Made by a program: the position numbers and the translations under genes. From Calamus simplicifolius (lineage: Eukaryota; Streptophyta; Magnoliopsida; Arecales; Arecaceae), in assembly GCA_900491605.1 (NCBI GenBank), contig UESW01003834.1, positions 2,361,679-2,425,678 on the forward strand: a stretch of DNA of 64,000 nt, given 5' to 3'. Below, piece after piece: positions 1-11,772 of this stretch (positions within the stretch are counted from its first letter, which is position 1; the number at the start of each line of letters is the position of its first letter). The notes beneath the pieces are model-generated. The model did not search any database. It saw only the letters and a list, made by a program, of their open reading frames with translations, and was not told where the DNA came from.

Positions 1-960
1 GCGTCGGCTCGACGAGTACAATCAGCGGTTGAGGAGCTCAGCCGCCAGATCATCAACCTACCAGAGGCAGACTACGACAGCCGACCACCGTTGTCCCGCC
101 GATTATGGAGGAGCCGATCTCAACCCGGTTTTGCCTTCCTCAGCTGGATCCGTATGATGGGACCATGGACCCCCTAGACCATTTAGAAAGTTACAAGGTC
201 CTCATGCAGGTCCAGGGGGCAACCGATTCGCTCCTGTGCATCGCCTTTCTCGCCACTTTGAGGAAAGCTGCTCGAGCTTGGTACTCCCGCCTGCCACCAT
301 GAAGTATCGACTCCTTCCGCCAGCTGGAGAGGCCTTCTTGGCCCATTTTGATGCATGTCAGAAGATTCCAAGGGTGGCAGACAATCTCTTCTCCGTCAGT
401 AGAAGAGTGGCGAGTCCCTGCGGGACTACGTCACTCGGTTCAAGGAGGCAGCCCTGGAGGTCTACAACCTCGAGGATTCCATAGCCACCCTAGCATTAAA
501 GCGAGGGCTCCGCCCCTCCCACTTTGCATACTCCTCGACAAGAAGCCGTCCGGCTCCTATGCGAGCTCCTGAGCCGGGCCCAGAAGTACATCCGCTGACG
601 AGGCTGACTCCTCCTGCGCGAGGTTAGCGGAAGCATCACCAAGAAGCCAGCCCGACCAGAGCATGCTGAAGCTTGCCCCAGGAGGCCTAAGCCTCCTCGC
701 CAACCAGACAACCATCCCGAGCTCCTACACCGAGAGATGGGCCCTACACTCCTTGCTCGCCTCGATATCGCACATCCTGCTTGAGATCGAGGGCGAGCCC
801 TATCTTCAGCACCCTCCTCCAATGAACCCAAAGATCCCCCGCAACAAGAACCTCTACTGCCGCTACCATCGGGATCATGGCCACGACACGACGACTGTCG
901 CCAGCTGAAGAAGGCGATAGGACCTTATCCAGCGTGGCCACCTAGGGAAGTTGTTCAGAG
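1..960 (+). pseudogene. TatA gag (partial, broken)
   Basis: The window opens inside gag, in the arginine-rich linker before the capsid-like core. The core is recognisable from about base 105 (PQLDPYDGTMDPLDHLESY), a retrotrans_gag-type domain that forms the particle around element RNA. Homology to the gag copies of TatB and TatC continues through several frame changes to a zinc-knuckle-like stretch near 850-900 (YCRYHRDHGHDT), where frame is lost again. At least four frameshifts separate the readable blocks. No start codon is visible because the N-terminus is outside the window. Confidence 0.85.
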
Positions 961-1960
961 AACAACTCGAAGCTCCTGGCCCATCGCGCCGCCGCCCCTG
1001 ATGATCGACAATGCTCCAACCGAGAAGACGGTGACGATGATTTTCTGGGGCAGGCGGCCCACCCAAGAGGCCAAGGGGGGAGGGAGAGTTAGATTCTGTA
1101 ATCCCTTTTTCTAAAAGGGACCTAGAGGGGTGGTCAATAAAAATGATGATAGCGTCGTTGTGTCAATGTCGATAGCTAAACACCCTATAAAAAGAATTCT
1201 GGTTGATAGTGGGAGCTCGGTGGATGTTTTGAATTATGATGCTTTTGCTCGTATGAACCTGTCACCCGACCTGCTTCGGCCTGTCACCACGCCCCTGATG
1301 GGATTCATCGAGATTCCGTGAAGGTCGAGGGGGAGATCACTCTTCCTGTCATGGCTGGCACGGCCCGCGCAAAGTAGTCTTCATGAGCTTCCTGGTGGTC
1401 CGGGTGCCCCTCGCCTACAATGCCATACTCGGGAGGCCCGGCTTAATCTCTTGGACGCCATAATCTCCACCAAAAGGCTCCTAGTGAGATTCCCAACCAG
1501 CGAAGGGGTCGGGAAGATGCGTGGGGAGCAGAACCCACCGCCACTGTGCTGCCACATGGCCCCTAGTCTTCAGGGGGTGATGCCCACACCTACACTAGAA
1601 GCATTGGACTCCCGAGACTCAGAGAGGAGGGGAGAGCCGGCCGAGCATCTGCTGTCCTTCCCCCTGGGGGAGGACCCGGTGCAGATCATTCAAATAGGGG
1701 CTCTGCTTCCAGAGGAGGCTTGCGGCCAGCTCCTTGCTTTTCTGCGAGCCAATGCCGATATCTTCGCTTGGTTGGCATCTGACATGCCTAGCATTCGGAG
1801 GAGGTGATTACCCACCAACTCAATATCAGGCCGGAGTGCCAACCTATTCGGCAGAAGAAGAGGAGCTTTGCTCCAGACAGACAGAAGGCCATAGACGAAG
1901 AGGTGCGCAAGTTGACGATGATCGGACACATTCGTGAGGTGTACTACCCGATTGGCTGGC
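961..1960 (+). pseudogene. TatA protease and protease-RT linker
   Basis: From 1130 the frame reads a retropepsin-like aspartic protease with an intact active-site motif (LVDSGSSVDVL), which in the family cleaves the Gag-Pol polyprotein. The frame is lost about 60 residues later at 1321. The linker resumes near 1451 (AIISTKRLLVRFPTSEGVG) and reaches a segment with the proline-rich spacer that precedes RT. Similar blocks in TatB (40660-41793, other strand) confirm the assignment. Confidence 0.8.
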
Positions 1961-2690
1961 GAATGTTGTAATGGTCTGAAAGGCTAGTGGGAGTTGGAGG
2001 ATGTGTGTGGACTTCACCGACCTCAACAAGGCGTGCCCCAAGGACAGCTTCCCACTGCCTCGGATCGATTAGCTAGTAGATGCTACGTCCGGCCATGAGA
2101 CCCTTAGCTTCATGGATGCATTCTCGGGGTACAACCAAATCAGGATGATCCCGGTTGATGAAGAGGCGACCTCCTTTGTCACCGAGAAGGGGATATACTG
2201 CTACAAGGTGATGCCGTTCGGGTTGAAGAATGCAGGGGCTACCTACCAGAGGTTGATGAAAAAGGTCTTCGAGGACCAGATCGGGCGCAACATGGAGGTG
2301 TATGTGGACGATATGCTGACCAAGAGCACTCGCACTACGGACCATATTGCCGACCTTGCAGAAACCTTCGCCAACCTGCGCCGTACTGGATGAGGCTAAA
2401 CCCCCACAAGTGCGCCTTCGAAGTTACTGCGGGCAAGTTCCTGGGCTTCATGGTGACGCAGCAAGGAATTGAAGCCAACCCAGACAAAATGAGCATTTTG
2501 GATATGAGGCCCCCAATTAATAAGATGGAGGTGCAGCGTCTGACCGGGAGGGTGGCAGCCCTGAGTCGCTTCATGTCAAGGTCAGCAAAGCGGTGTCTGC
2601 CCTTTTTAAGGCGTTGCGCAAGGTCAACAGCTTTGAGTGGAGAAGTGTCAGGAAGCTTTCGAGGAGCTGAAGAAATTTTTATCTAATCCT
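1961..2690 (+). pseudogene. TatA reverse transcriptase
   Basis: The RT fingers and palm are visible: DFTDLNKACPKDSFPLP near 2010-2060, MDAFSGYNQIRM at 2112, and the catalytic block EVYVDDML near 2296-2320. The YVDD residues are intact. Breaks include a TAG at 2070-2072 where TatB has Gln, and frameshifts near 2390 and 2575. RT copies the element RNA into DNA inside the particle. The copy cannot make a continuous enzyme. Confidence 0.88.
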
Positions 2691-3110
2691 CTACTGCTGT
2701 CTAAGCCGAGGAGCGGGGAGGAACTCTTTTTGTATCTAGCAGCTTCCCCGAGGCTGTCAGCTTCGTGCTTGTCCGCATGGATGCCGACGGGTGCAGAAAC
2801 CGGTCTACTACACTAGTAAAGTGCTTCACGGTGCCGAGACGAGACACTCTAAGACTGAGAAGATCATCTTCGCCTGGTGGTCTCAGCTCAGCGCTTCTGA
2901 CCCTACTTCCAAGCTCATCCGATCTTAGTGCTCACGGACCAACCACTTCGGACTATTCTATCCCATCCTGACACTTCGGTCGGCTGGCCAAATGGGCCAT
3001 CAAGTTGGGGGAGTTTGATTTATCCATTCGGCCAAGGCCTGCAATGAAGTCCCAGGTGTTAGCCGACTTTCTGGTCAAGTGCACTTGGGCAGAGAAGCAT
3101 CCGGAGAAGT
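2691..3110 (+). pseudogene. TatA RT-linked RNase H (broken)
   Basis: This segment follows the RT thumb and aligns with the TatB block that reads ELLLYLAASPEAVSSVL through LADFLIECTW. In TatA the piece at 3005-3100 (GEFDLSIRPRPAMKSQVLAD) is clear, but the 2700-3000 part is spread over all three frames by several indels. In Tat elements this RT-linked RNase H is often degenerate, with its job taken over by the second RNase H. Confidence 0.7.
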
Positions 3111-3159
3111 TGCACTCGGAGGTGCACTGGAGTCCCCTACGGCGAGGGGGTGGAGAAAG

Positions 3160-3520
3160 AAGACTGAATCCTTCATGTGGGTGGAGCGGTAAATTCTCAA
3201 GGGAGTGGAGCTGGACTTATTCTTGCGAGTCCCGAGGGGGAGGTGGTAGAGTATGCCATCCTATTTTTATTCCCAGCCACCAACAACCAAGCGGAATATG
3301 AAGCCTTACTGGCAGGGATGAAGCTAGTTGAGGAGCTCGGTGCGGAGCATCTGAGGGCCTTCACGGACTCCCAGCTTATCTCCGGACAGGTCGCTGGGGA
3401 GTACGAGGCTAGAGACCTGACCATGTCCCTTTACCTGAGCAAAGTGTAGTCTCAAGCCTCTTGATTTGCATATTTCCACATCAGCTACATTCCCCGGACG
3501 AAAAATGCCAGGGCTGATGC
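3160..3520 (+). pseudogene. TatA second (archaeal-type) RNase H
   Basis: The block at 3177-3449 reads GAGLILASPEGEVVEYA, NNQAEYEALLAGMKL and AFTDSQLISGQV, the pattern of the extra archaeal-type RNase H known in Tat elements. The Glu (AEYEA) and the second Asp (TDSQL) are present. The first catalytic Asp is lost: where TatB reads HVDGASS, this copy reads HVGGAVN (codon 3180-3182). A TAG at 3447-3449 ends the frame, and homology to the tether before integrase continues to about 3520. Confidence 0.8.
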
Positions 3521-3947
3521 ACTGTCCCGCTTGGCCACTTCGGCCGACGGGACCTTGGGAATGACGTACGTGGAGCACCTGCAAGTCCCGAGCATTGAAG
3601 TGGTAGTGGAGGAGGTAATGCTGGTCGAGCAGGAGCCTTCCTGGATGGACGCTTATGTCCGATATCTCACTGACGGCACCCTCCTGAAGACTCGGCTGAG
3701 GCCAGACTACTCAGGCGACGGGCCCCGAAGTTCTGATGATGGATGGAAGCTTTACCGAAGATCATTCTCATACCCGGTCCTCAAGTGCATCGGGCCTACT
3801 GAAGCTGACTATATCTTACGAGAAATCCATGAAGGCATATGCAGGAGTCATTTGGGGGTAGAGCCCTGGCATACAAGGCCCTGCGGCAGGGTATTATTGG
3901 CTGACCATAAGGGAGGATGCGGCCGAGCTTGTCAAAAAGTGTGATAG
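3521..3947 (+). pseudogene. TatA integrase N-terminal part, cut by CopA
   Basis: The linker reads ADALSRLATSADGTLG and then the zinc-binding integrase N-terminus (ILREIHEGICRSHLG near 3815-3860). Frame is lost in the zinc finger, and the sequence stops at the CopA insertion inside the CxxC region. It resumes in register at 13884 once one GATAG copy is discounted, which shows CopA landed in this exact spot. Confidence 0.85.
3943..3947. repeat. Target site duplication of CopA, left copy (GATAG)
   Basis: GATAG lies directly before the TGTTAGGAAA LTR start and again directly after the LTR end at 13879-13883. A perfect 5-bp duplication is what Ty1/copia integrase makes. Confidence 0.95.
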
Positions 3948-6033
3948 TGTTAGGAAATGTTCATACAGCCAATGTCTAGCTTGTAAACGGTTATGAGTTG
4001 ATATGAATGTACATGATTTATTCAATAAATAAAAGTCTATTTTGGTAGTACAGCATATAGTTTACATCTTCCAGTAGAATTTCAATATGTTGTAGTCCTT
4101 AGAGTTACATGTATTCGACAATGGAGGAATTGTTGAGTAACTCTTAAATCTGTTCGCGGCCAAATGATACGTTGTTACCTAGGATGACGACGTAATCAAG
4201 TGTAGGTCGTTGTGTGCCATATGGGTTGGTTTGTTCTCTTAAACCAAGGAGTGTATAACACTGGTATGACATGCGGGTGAGTGTAGGAGTACATTCACTG
4301 AACAGTGACTCACCTCTGCTGAGTGCTCAACTGCCTGGAGCAACTCACAGAAAGGCAATGGGTATAAGTGTCCCTTTGACATGAGACTATCATGTTGACT
4401 TGATAAGCAACTCATTGTACTTAGGCACTGGACCACCCGGATTTCAATCCGGTGACGGAAGGTTGCTAGGTGCAGTCAAGTACTTATTGGGTCAGTGATG
4501 AGTCAAGATGGGATTGTCCACTCTAAGTATTAGAGAGAGTGCTCGAACTATGTTTCAATTTAGCAAAACCTTGGCCAAGGTAATCTTTGTGAGGTGTCAC
4601 AAGATTCATTGCATTGAAACATACTTGGGTGATTTACTCGGAGTTGGCAGTTAACTCCGTATTCACCCTGAGTACTAGGACAAGGGGATGAATTATACGT
4701 AACCATAGCCTAGGTTCCTGAATATTGCTTTGCATATATTCGGTCTATTCGGACGTCGGTACTATTGCTAGATGGTCACATCGATTGGTATAGGAAGTGT
4801 TCCTATGCTACCGACTTAGATTCGAACCTATGGAGTCACGCACATAGTCAGGTGACCTGGAGACAGGCTTTATCCATGATCTAAGTGGGACTTGGTCATA
4901 TGGGTAATACCGAGTTTGTACTAGCAATGTCTAGCTAGCACTGGGCATTAGCGGTAGTACTTATTCTGGGGATGAACTTGAGTTAGTTTGTAACTCAAGT
5001 GAATTTTTGGGATTTATTCAGACCCATTGTGGGATAGGACTTGAACCATAGACCAATGGTTGGTTTGACGATAGAGTGGTTTAGATCTGGTTTCAAAGTG
5101 GTTTGAATCGGATATCCAATATAGCCTCTGATCATTTATTTATGAATTTTAAAATCATAAATTACTTTAAATTGGAAATTAAATAAGTCCAATGCGAAGT
5201 ATGGTTCGAGATCTTCGCATGGGTTCTTTCGGATTTCAATTTGGACTTCAAACGGATTTAATCTGATTATTTTGTATTTATAAATATTTTAAATATTTTT
5301 TTATTACATTTGCGGGCAGCCAATGAGACTTTAAAACTTCAAAAAATTTATGATTCTATCATTTCATGTAAATTACGATCTCTTTTATTTAAATTACGGT
5401 TCTACCATTGAGGTGGCGTGAATTTGAAACTTTGTATAAATTATGATTTTATCATTCTGAAATTATGATCTTGCCATTGAGATGATATGAATCCATAAAT
5501 TTATTTTATAAAATTTTCTTTATGCGTTGATACGTGAACGCCCGTAACCCATCCGCTTTCGAAGATCGGATATTATCATATCGTAAAACAAATTCAAAAG
5601 GTTGTTTTGGATTGTTTTACGATGAGTTTATTTAAGAAACTTTTCTCAACTTCGAGAGAAGAGTAGCAGAGAAAGAAGAGTCCAAAAATCAGAGAAGTCC
5701 AAACAGAGAGGGACTCCTCTCTTGGAGAAGAGTTCTCTATCCCTTCTGATTCCATATCCCCTGTCTCAAGGTTTCCCGGCGTGCGTGTGATATAGAGGAG
5801 CGGCGCGTGCGGCTCTTGCAAGGCACGAGTAGGAACTTCTCCCTGTGGATCGGATCTGCTACGTTCGTCATCTAGCTTCCGCATCGAGAGGTATTGTTTT
5901 AAACTTATTTTTACATACTCTTAAATTTTATTTGCTAATATGCTTTAATTTATATTCAATGTGAATATTAAAATTGAATTACATGCTTTCCACCTTGAGA
6001 TCCTGTGCATATGAAAAGCAAGTTTTCCCTTCA
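3948..6033 (+). repeat. CopA 5' LTR
   Basis: A near-identical copy lies at 11773-13878. It starts TGTTAGG and ends CTTCA, with TG/CA termini. It is AT-rich in its 3' third. A small ORF-like stretch at 4239-4436 is repeated in the 3' LTR and has no protein resemblance, so it is not called as a gene. Confidence 0.95.
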
Positions 6034-6035
6034 AA

Positions 6036-6047
6036 TGATATCAGAGC
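6036..6047 (+). other. CopA primer binding site
   Basis: TGATATCAGAGC lies two bases after the LTR end. It differs by one base from the common plant copia primer site complementary to the 3' end of initiator tRNA-Met. Confidence 0.85.
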
Positions 6048-7847
6048 CTGGTTAAGGCTTAGGAATGCATGTATAAGCATAGTAGATCTGATATTATTAT
6101 GCATAAATAATCTAATGTAGATCTAAAGTAGATCTTATTATGATTAGTTTAGATCTATAGTAGATTTAAATGTTTTGCATGATGAGAGCATGTTAAAGTT
6201 ATTTAATGATGATTAAATATATGTTTTAGAAGTAGATCTAATGAAGATCTTGCATGCTGTATTCTATTATATCTTGGATTGTGTATATTCACAGGCCGTC
6301 CGGTCATAGGGAGGTTTCACAGCCTCTGTTTCTTATTCAAGAAAGGTTTCCTATGACGTGTAGGGGTGCCACTGTGAAAGAACCCATGAACGGATGTACA
6401 AAACAGAAGAAAGAAAGATTAAAATATTTTAATCGAATTAATTTATTTCTGTGATAATTTTGATTAGATCCAAAATTAATTAAAGATGATATGTTAATAA
6501 TATTAACATTAAGACATCTTAATTGATGAAATCTTAATTATAAATGACAGTAAAATTGTTTTACGTAAAAGTCAGGTCACAGAAAAAGGAAAGAAAGTAA
6601 AAATGTTTTATGGGAAAATTTTGAAAATGTTTCAAAATCAGAACTCAAAATTGAAATTGGTTCAAATTTGAAAAGGGTTAACTTAAGATCTAGAATTATG
6701 AATTAAAGACCTTAAGACATGATCATAAATCATGGGCTAATTGGGTTAGCATGAATCAGGTTCTCTAATTGGGTTAGACCTAAGGTTAGATGAATTGGAC
6801 TAAATTAGAAAATTGAATCTAATCAAATGTTGAGTTAGGTCTTTTCTTTAGATCCATCTAATTAGATTAGATTGATCAGTCCATACATCTAAATGGACTT
6901 GATTTGGGGCTCAGTGGACACCCAAGTCTTTAGGCAAATTTAATTGGGTCTGGTCAACCACTTAGTGTCTAGAAAGGTTCTGATCAAGGTCGCGGCTACC
7001 TCTCACCTGGCTAGTTGATTATCAGTTGGTGTCTAGGCAAGATGGTTAATGGCGCAACTCGGCCTTTTGATCAAACCGGCCTGGCTAAGTGGTCCCAGCA
7101 CTTGATTAGACTAGCCTATTGACTTGAGCTAACCCATGCTTCCTAAGGATAATCAGTTTGACTGATTTAGGTACCCATGGACCAAATTAATGAACCCAAC
7201 TAAATGGTTTAGTGGGAGAATACTTAAATTGGTCCATGTCATTCATGTGCCACAAATTAATCAAACCCTCTAAAATTATTAGGTCCCTAAAGTGACTAAA
7301 TTATGGGGATAATTAGGTCATAGCCTCCCATTAAGAGAGTGATAATGAGTCCAATGGCTAAGATGATTATTGGAGGCCCAAAGGCCTGGTACTCATCTGT
7401 TTTTGGAATTATCATTCATATTATGATGGTTCAATGCAACTCTCTCAACGATGGTCAGGTGGGCCAGCCAAAGTCGGGCTTGACCAATTCCTTGGTTAGA
7501 AGCTTGAACATGTCATGTTAATGGTTGGACCTAACTAGGATACCCAATAGGAGGCCCAAAGGCCGATTGGCGTGCAACCTGGGGCAAAATAAATTACTAA
7601 AATTATTTGGGGAACCAATTGGTTATGAACCTACCTTTAGATACATGTGGGTGGGCCGGCCAAAGTCGGGCTCATATATAATCTACTGGGTTCTAGTACC
7701 CACTAAGAAATTAGGAGTAATTTCTCGAGTTGGAGGTAGGGGCTACCAACCTAAATAAAATAGTGGGAGGGCCTTAGACTATAAGTCCAAGTCTATAGGT
7801 TTAAAAAAATCATGTACACTAATAAGTTTTTGGTTTTTCTTTCAGAA
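6048..7847 (+). other. CopA leader, non-coding
   Basis: About 1.8 kb between primer site and gag start without a credible protein. It contains an imperfect internal duplication: the motif AGGCCCAAAGGCC recurs near 7373 and 7551, and GCCAAAGTCGGGCT near 7468 and 7658. The leader may hold packaging signals, but none can be identified here. Confidence 0.6.
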
Positions 7848-8665
7848 ATGTCTACAAATCTATCGCTCTGGTCACTGTTGGACAGTGATAAACTGACAGG
7901 TCCAAACTTCAATAGCTGGTATCGAAGGCTTAGGATAGTCCTAGAGCATGAGAGGATCCTTTATGTGATAATGGATCTTGCACCTGAGTAGCCAGCCCCT
8001 AATGTGGGGTGTGGTCAGGGACACTTATCTGAAGTGGACCAATGATCGCACCATAGTGCGCTGCATAATGCTGGCTTCTATGAATGATGAGTTCAGTAGG
8101 AAATTTGAGGAGGCCCAACCAAATACTCCAAATGTTGAAGGAATCTTTCGGAACGCCAGACGACGTTGAAAGGTACAAAATGTCTAGTGCCATCTTCGAC
8201 GCATGTATGCGTGATGGGACTTCTATCACCGATCATGTACTATACATGATCGAGACGATAGAACGTCTGGGCAAACTTGGATTTCCTTTGCATGAGCAAC
8301 TTGGGAAGGATGCCATACTGAACTCCCTGCCTAGCTCCTACCTGGACTTTCTCAGTCATTATAGAATGACGAAGCCTGCAGTAAACTATCATGGTTTGCT
8401 GGGTCTACTGCAGACTTTTGAGAAAAATCACCAAAGAAGTCAGTGAACTTGGTGGGAGGTTCGGGGCAGGTCGTCATCACCTTAAGAAAGGGATGAAAAG
8501 AAAAATAAAAGAAAGAAGGTGCAACATGCTGGGCCTAGTCAGACCAAGAAGAAGAGGGCTGATAAAAGTCAGGCAGAGTGCTTCTACTGCAAGAAGCTGG
8601 GTCACTGGAAAAGGAACTGTCCCAGTACATAGCAACCCTGGATCCAAACAGGCCTAAGAAGAAAA
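7848..8665 (+). pseudogene. CopA gag
   Basis: ATG at 7848 opens a copia Gag (KLTGPNFNSWYRRLRIVLEH), the polyprotein that forms the particle. A TAG at 7989-7991 stops it at codon 48. Readable Gag continues at 8084-8446 (DDVERYKMSSAIFDACMRDG), is stopped by TGA at 8444, and ends with an intact CCHC zinc knuckle (CFYCKKLGHWKRNC) at 8579-8620. The order and spacing are normal for the family. Confidence 0.88.
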
Positions 8666-8677
8666 ACCAGCAAGGAG

Positions 8678-8944
8678 TTGTTGGACAAGGTATTATATGA
8701 TAACACTTGTAATTTTTCTATCTGTGATACTACTAATTGGGTATTAGATACCAGGAGTCCAATTCATATTTGCAATTCTTTGCAGGGGCTTCGAATTAGT
8801 AGAAGATTCAAAGAAGGTGAAAGATTCCTAAACGTGGGTGATGGAAGCCGAGTTCCAGTACTGGCATTGGGAGTCGTGGAGCTTTATTTTGAATTTAATA
8901 AAATATTGCTTAGTGAATGTCACTATTGTCCCTATTTTTATTAA
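8678..8944 (+). pseudogene. CopA protease, active site mutated
   Basis: The frame reads NWVLDTRSPIHICNSLQ. In copia proteases the active site is D-T/S-G; here the Gly position is Arg (codon 8753-8755), which should abolish cleavage. The fold continues through GDGSRVPVLALGVVEL and stops at 8942. Asp at 8747-8749 is kept. Confidence 0.85.
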
Positions 8945-10220
8945 ATGTCATTTCTGTAGGCCAGTTGGCTATTGAAGGATATGATTTTTAATAAAAAAAG
9001 ATATTTTAAATATCATTGTAAATGATGTATCTGTGATGTGTAGACAATTGAGCAATAGAATTTACCTTCTATCACAGCCTGTTAATATATTATGCACTCC
9101 AAACAAACGCCCCAAAATAGATGATGTCGATGACTCATACCTTTGGCACTGTAGGCTAGGTCATATAAACAAGAACAGGATAAGCAGGTTAGTCAGAGAG
9201 GGCATCCTCAATGACATTGATTGTGAATCAATTAAAACTTGTGAATCATGTCTTCTTGGGAAAATGACCAAGTCACCTTTTACTGAAAAAGGTGAAAGAG
9301 CCAAAGAGATTCTAGGCCTCATACATACGGATGTTTGTGGACCTATGAATACTGCCTCTATGAGAGGGTTTAGCTATTTCATTACATTTAGAGACGACCA
9401 CTCCAGGTTCGGTTATGTCTTCCTAATGAGACATAAATATGAATCGTTTGAAATGTTCAAACAATATCGTAGTGAGGTAGAAAAACAAACTGGAAAGAAT
9501 ATTAAAATTCTTCGGTCAGATCGAGGAGGTGAATATCTTTTTAATGAGTTTTTGACATATCTAAAGGAGAATGAGATTCTCTCTCAATGGACACCTCCAG
9601 GGACACCCCAGTTAAATGGTGTGTCTGAAAGGAGGAATTGAACCCTATTAGATATGGTTCGGTCATGATGGGCTTTGCTAGTTTGCCTATCTCCTTTTGG
9701 GACTACGCACTTGAGTCGGCCTGTTACATTCTTAACAGGGTCCCTAGTAAATCTGTTGCTAAAACTCCATATGAGATATGGACGGGCGTAAGCCGATGCT
9801 CACACACCTTAGGGTCTGGGGGTGTCCAGCTTATGTCAAGAGATTGTTGACAGACAAGCTAGGACCAAGGTCTGACAATGCCTCTTTGTTGGATATCCTA
9901 AGGAGTCTAAATGATACTACTTCTACCACACTGAAGAGCAAAAGTTATTCGTCATATGAGAGTCACCTTTTTAGAAAAGGAGTATCTTACTGGAAGTGCT
10001 AAGGCTAATGTTGAACTTAATGAAGTTCGACAAGGAGAAGTACCTTTACACTCAGAAACTGCTATGGAACCGGCTTTGATTGGTTCAAACCCAGAGCCGT
10101 TGAGGTACCATTAAGGAGATCTGGTAGAGTACCACGTCAGCCAGACAGATACTTCGGTTTCTTGGTCCGTGACGGGGATCCCATCGAACTCGATGAGAAC
10201 GATGAGGACCCAATCACCTA
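8945..10220 (+). pseudogene. CopA integrase
   Basis: The zinc-binding HHCC part (WHCRLGHINKNRISRL, then CESCLLGK) and the catalytic core are in one frame from 9033 to 9641. The three acidic residues are visible in HTDVCGP, RSDRGGEY and VSERRN. A TGA at 9638-9640 replaces the Arg usually found after RRN. The C-terminal region follows in a new frame (ALESACYILNRVPSK, KTPYEIWTG at 9690-9790) and decays towards 10200. It would insert the cDNA with a 5-bp staggered cut. Confidence 0.9.
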
Positions 10221-10229
10221 TATGGATGC

Positions 10230-11290
10230 TGCAGAGATCTGACTCTAAGAAATGGCTAGAGGCTATGAAGTCTTAAATGGAATCCATGGAGATTAATAGT
10301 GTATGGACACTAGTTGATCCACCTGAAGGGGTAAAACCCATAGGGTGTAAATGATTTTCAAGAGAAACGAGGTGCAGATGGGAAGGTGGAGACCTATAAA
10401 GCCCGTCTGGTTGCTAAGGGGTATCGTCAGCGTTATGGTATTGACTATGACGAGACTTTTTTCCTGTAGCAATGCTCAAGTCCATTCGGATTATGCTTGC
10501 TCTACCTGCACATTTTGACTATGAGATCTGGCAAATGGATGTCCGAACGGCTTTTCTAATGGAGAGCTCGAAGAGGAGGTGTATATGATACAGCCTGAAG
10601 GGTTCACATCCACAGACGAGTCAAAAGTATGCAGGCTTCATAAGTCCATCTATGGACTCAAGCAAGCTTCTCGAGTTGGAATAAACGTTTTGATAAATGT
10701 ATCAAGACTTATGGCTTCATTAAGAATGGAGAAGAACCCTGCGTGTATAAGTGGGCAAATGGTTCCATAGTTGTATTTTTGTACTGGATGGCATTCTCTT
10801 GATTGGGAATGACATCCCTGCACTACAGGGAATAAAGGTTTGGTTGCTGTCTCAGTTCTCCATGAAAGACCTGAGAGAAGCTTCTTACATCCTAGGAATG
10901 AAGATCTATAGGGATAGATCTAAGAAGCTGCTGGGATTGTCCCAGTCCATGTACATTGAGACTGTGCTAAAGAGGTTCAGCATGGATAATTCAAAAAGGG
11001 GCTATCTTCTGATAGGCCATGGAATTACTCTCTCCAAGAAGGATTGTGCGACAACTCCTGAGAGAGAGAGTACATGAGTAGAATTATGTATGCCTCGGCA
11101 GTGGGTTCTATCATGTATGCTATGACATGTACAAGACCAGACGTGGCACACTCACTAGGGATAGTGAGTAGGTACCAGTCTAACCCAGGTGAAGCACATT
11201 GGAAGGTGGTAAAAACCATCCTTAAGTATTTGAGAAATACTAAGGACCAATGGCTCATTTATGGAAAACCTGACTTAAAACTAGTGGGGT
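10230..11290 (+). pseudogene. CopA reverse transcriptase, catalytic block lost
   Basis: RT segments are visible as KARLVAKGYRQ near 10398, DVRTAFL near 10538, IYGLKQAS near 10650 and ASYILGMKIYRDRSKKLLGL near 10890. At the catalytic block the readable frame gives FVLDGILLIGND at about 10775-10810 in place of the usual YVDD, so both catalytic Asp residues are not preserved as a pair. A stop at 11075 is followed at once by the next RT part (YASAVGSIMYAMTCTRPDV). Confidence 0.85.
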
Positions 11291-11759
11291 AAACTGACTC
11301 CAGTTTTCAGTAGATAGAGATGACAACAAAAGCATATCCAGATTTATCTTTACCTTCAATGGAGGATATGCTGGAAAAGTTCCAAGCAGAACACAGTGGC
11401 GGATTCAGTATGCGAGGCTGAATACATTGCAGCATCAGATGCAGCAAATGAAGTTGTATGACTACGAAAGTTCTTGGGTGAGCTGGGAGTGGTACCTGGC
11501 ATGGAGAGTCCTGTCCTAGTATACTGTGACAGCACGAGAGCAATTGCCAAGCCAAGGAGCAAAGTCGCATCAACAAACTAAGCATGTGTTGCGCCGCTAC
11601 CACCTTGTACGAGAGATCGTGGAACGAGGTGGCATCTACCTTCAGAAGATCGATGAAAAGGAAAACCTAGCTGACCCAATGACTAAAGCACTCGGAATCA
11701 AGGAGTTCAATGAACACAAGTGGAAGATGGGTATTAGATACTGTTCCGATTGGCTATAG
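11291..11759 (+). pseudogene. CopA RNase H
   Basis: The family block CEAEYIAASDAANE is seen near 11418. It is followed by the CDST motif (11524) and, from 11580, KHVLRRYHLVREIVERGGIY and LADPMTKALGIKEF to the stop after CSDWL. Frames change at about 11290, 11420 and 11560. RNase H would remove template RNA during cDNA synthesis. The stop at 11757-11759 is at the normal family position just before the 3' LTR. Confidence 0.85.
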
Positions 11760-11761
11760 TT

Positions 11762-11772
11762 CAAGTGGGAGT
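11762..11772 (+). other. CopA polypurine tract
   Basis: CAAGTGGGAGT lies directly before the 3' LTR and matches the usual copia plus-strand primer. Confidence 0.85.

Noticed and set aside
4239..4436. Minus-strand ORF in the CopA LTR (also 12066-12263)
   Set aside because: Present in both LTR copies simply because LTRs are duplicates; no protein resemblance.
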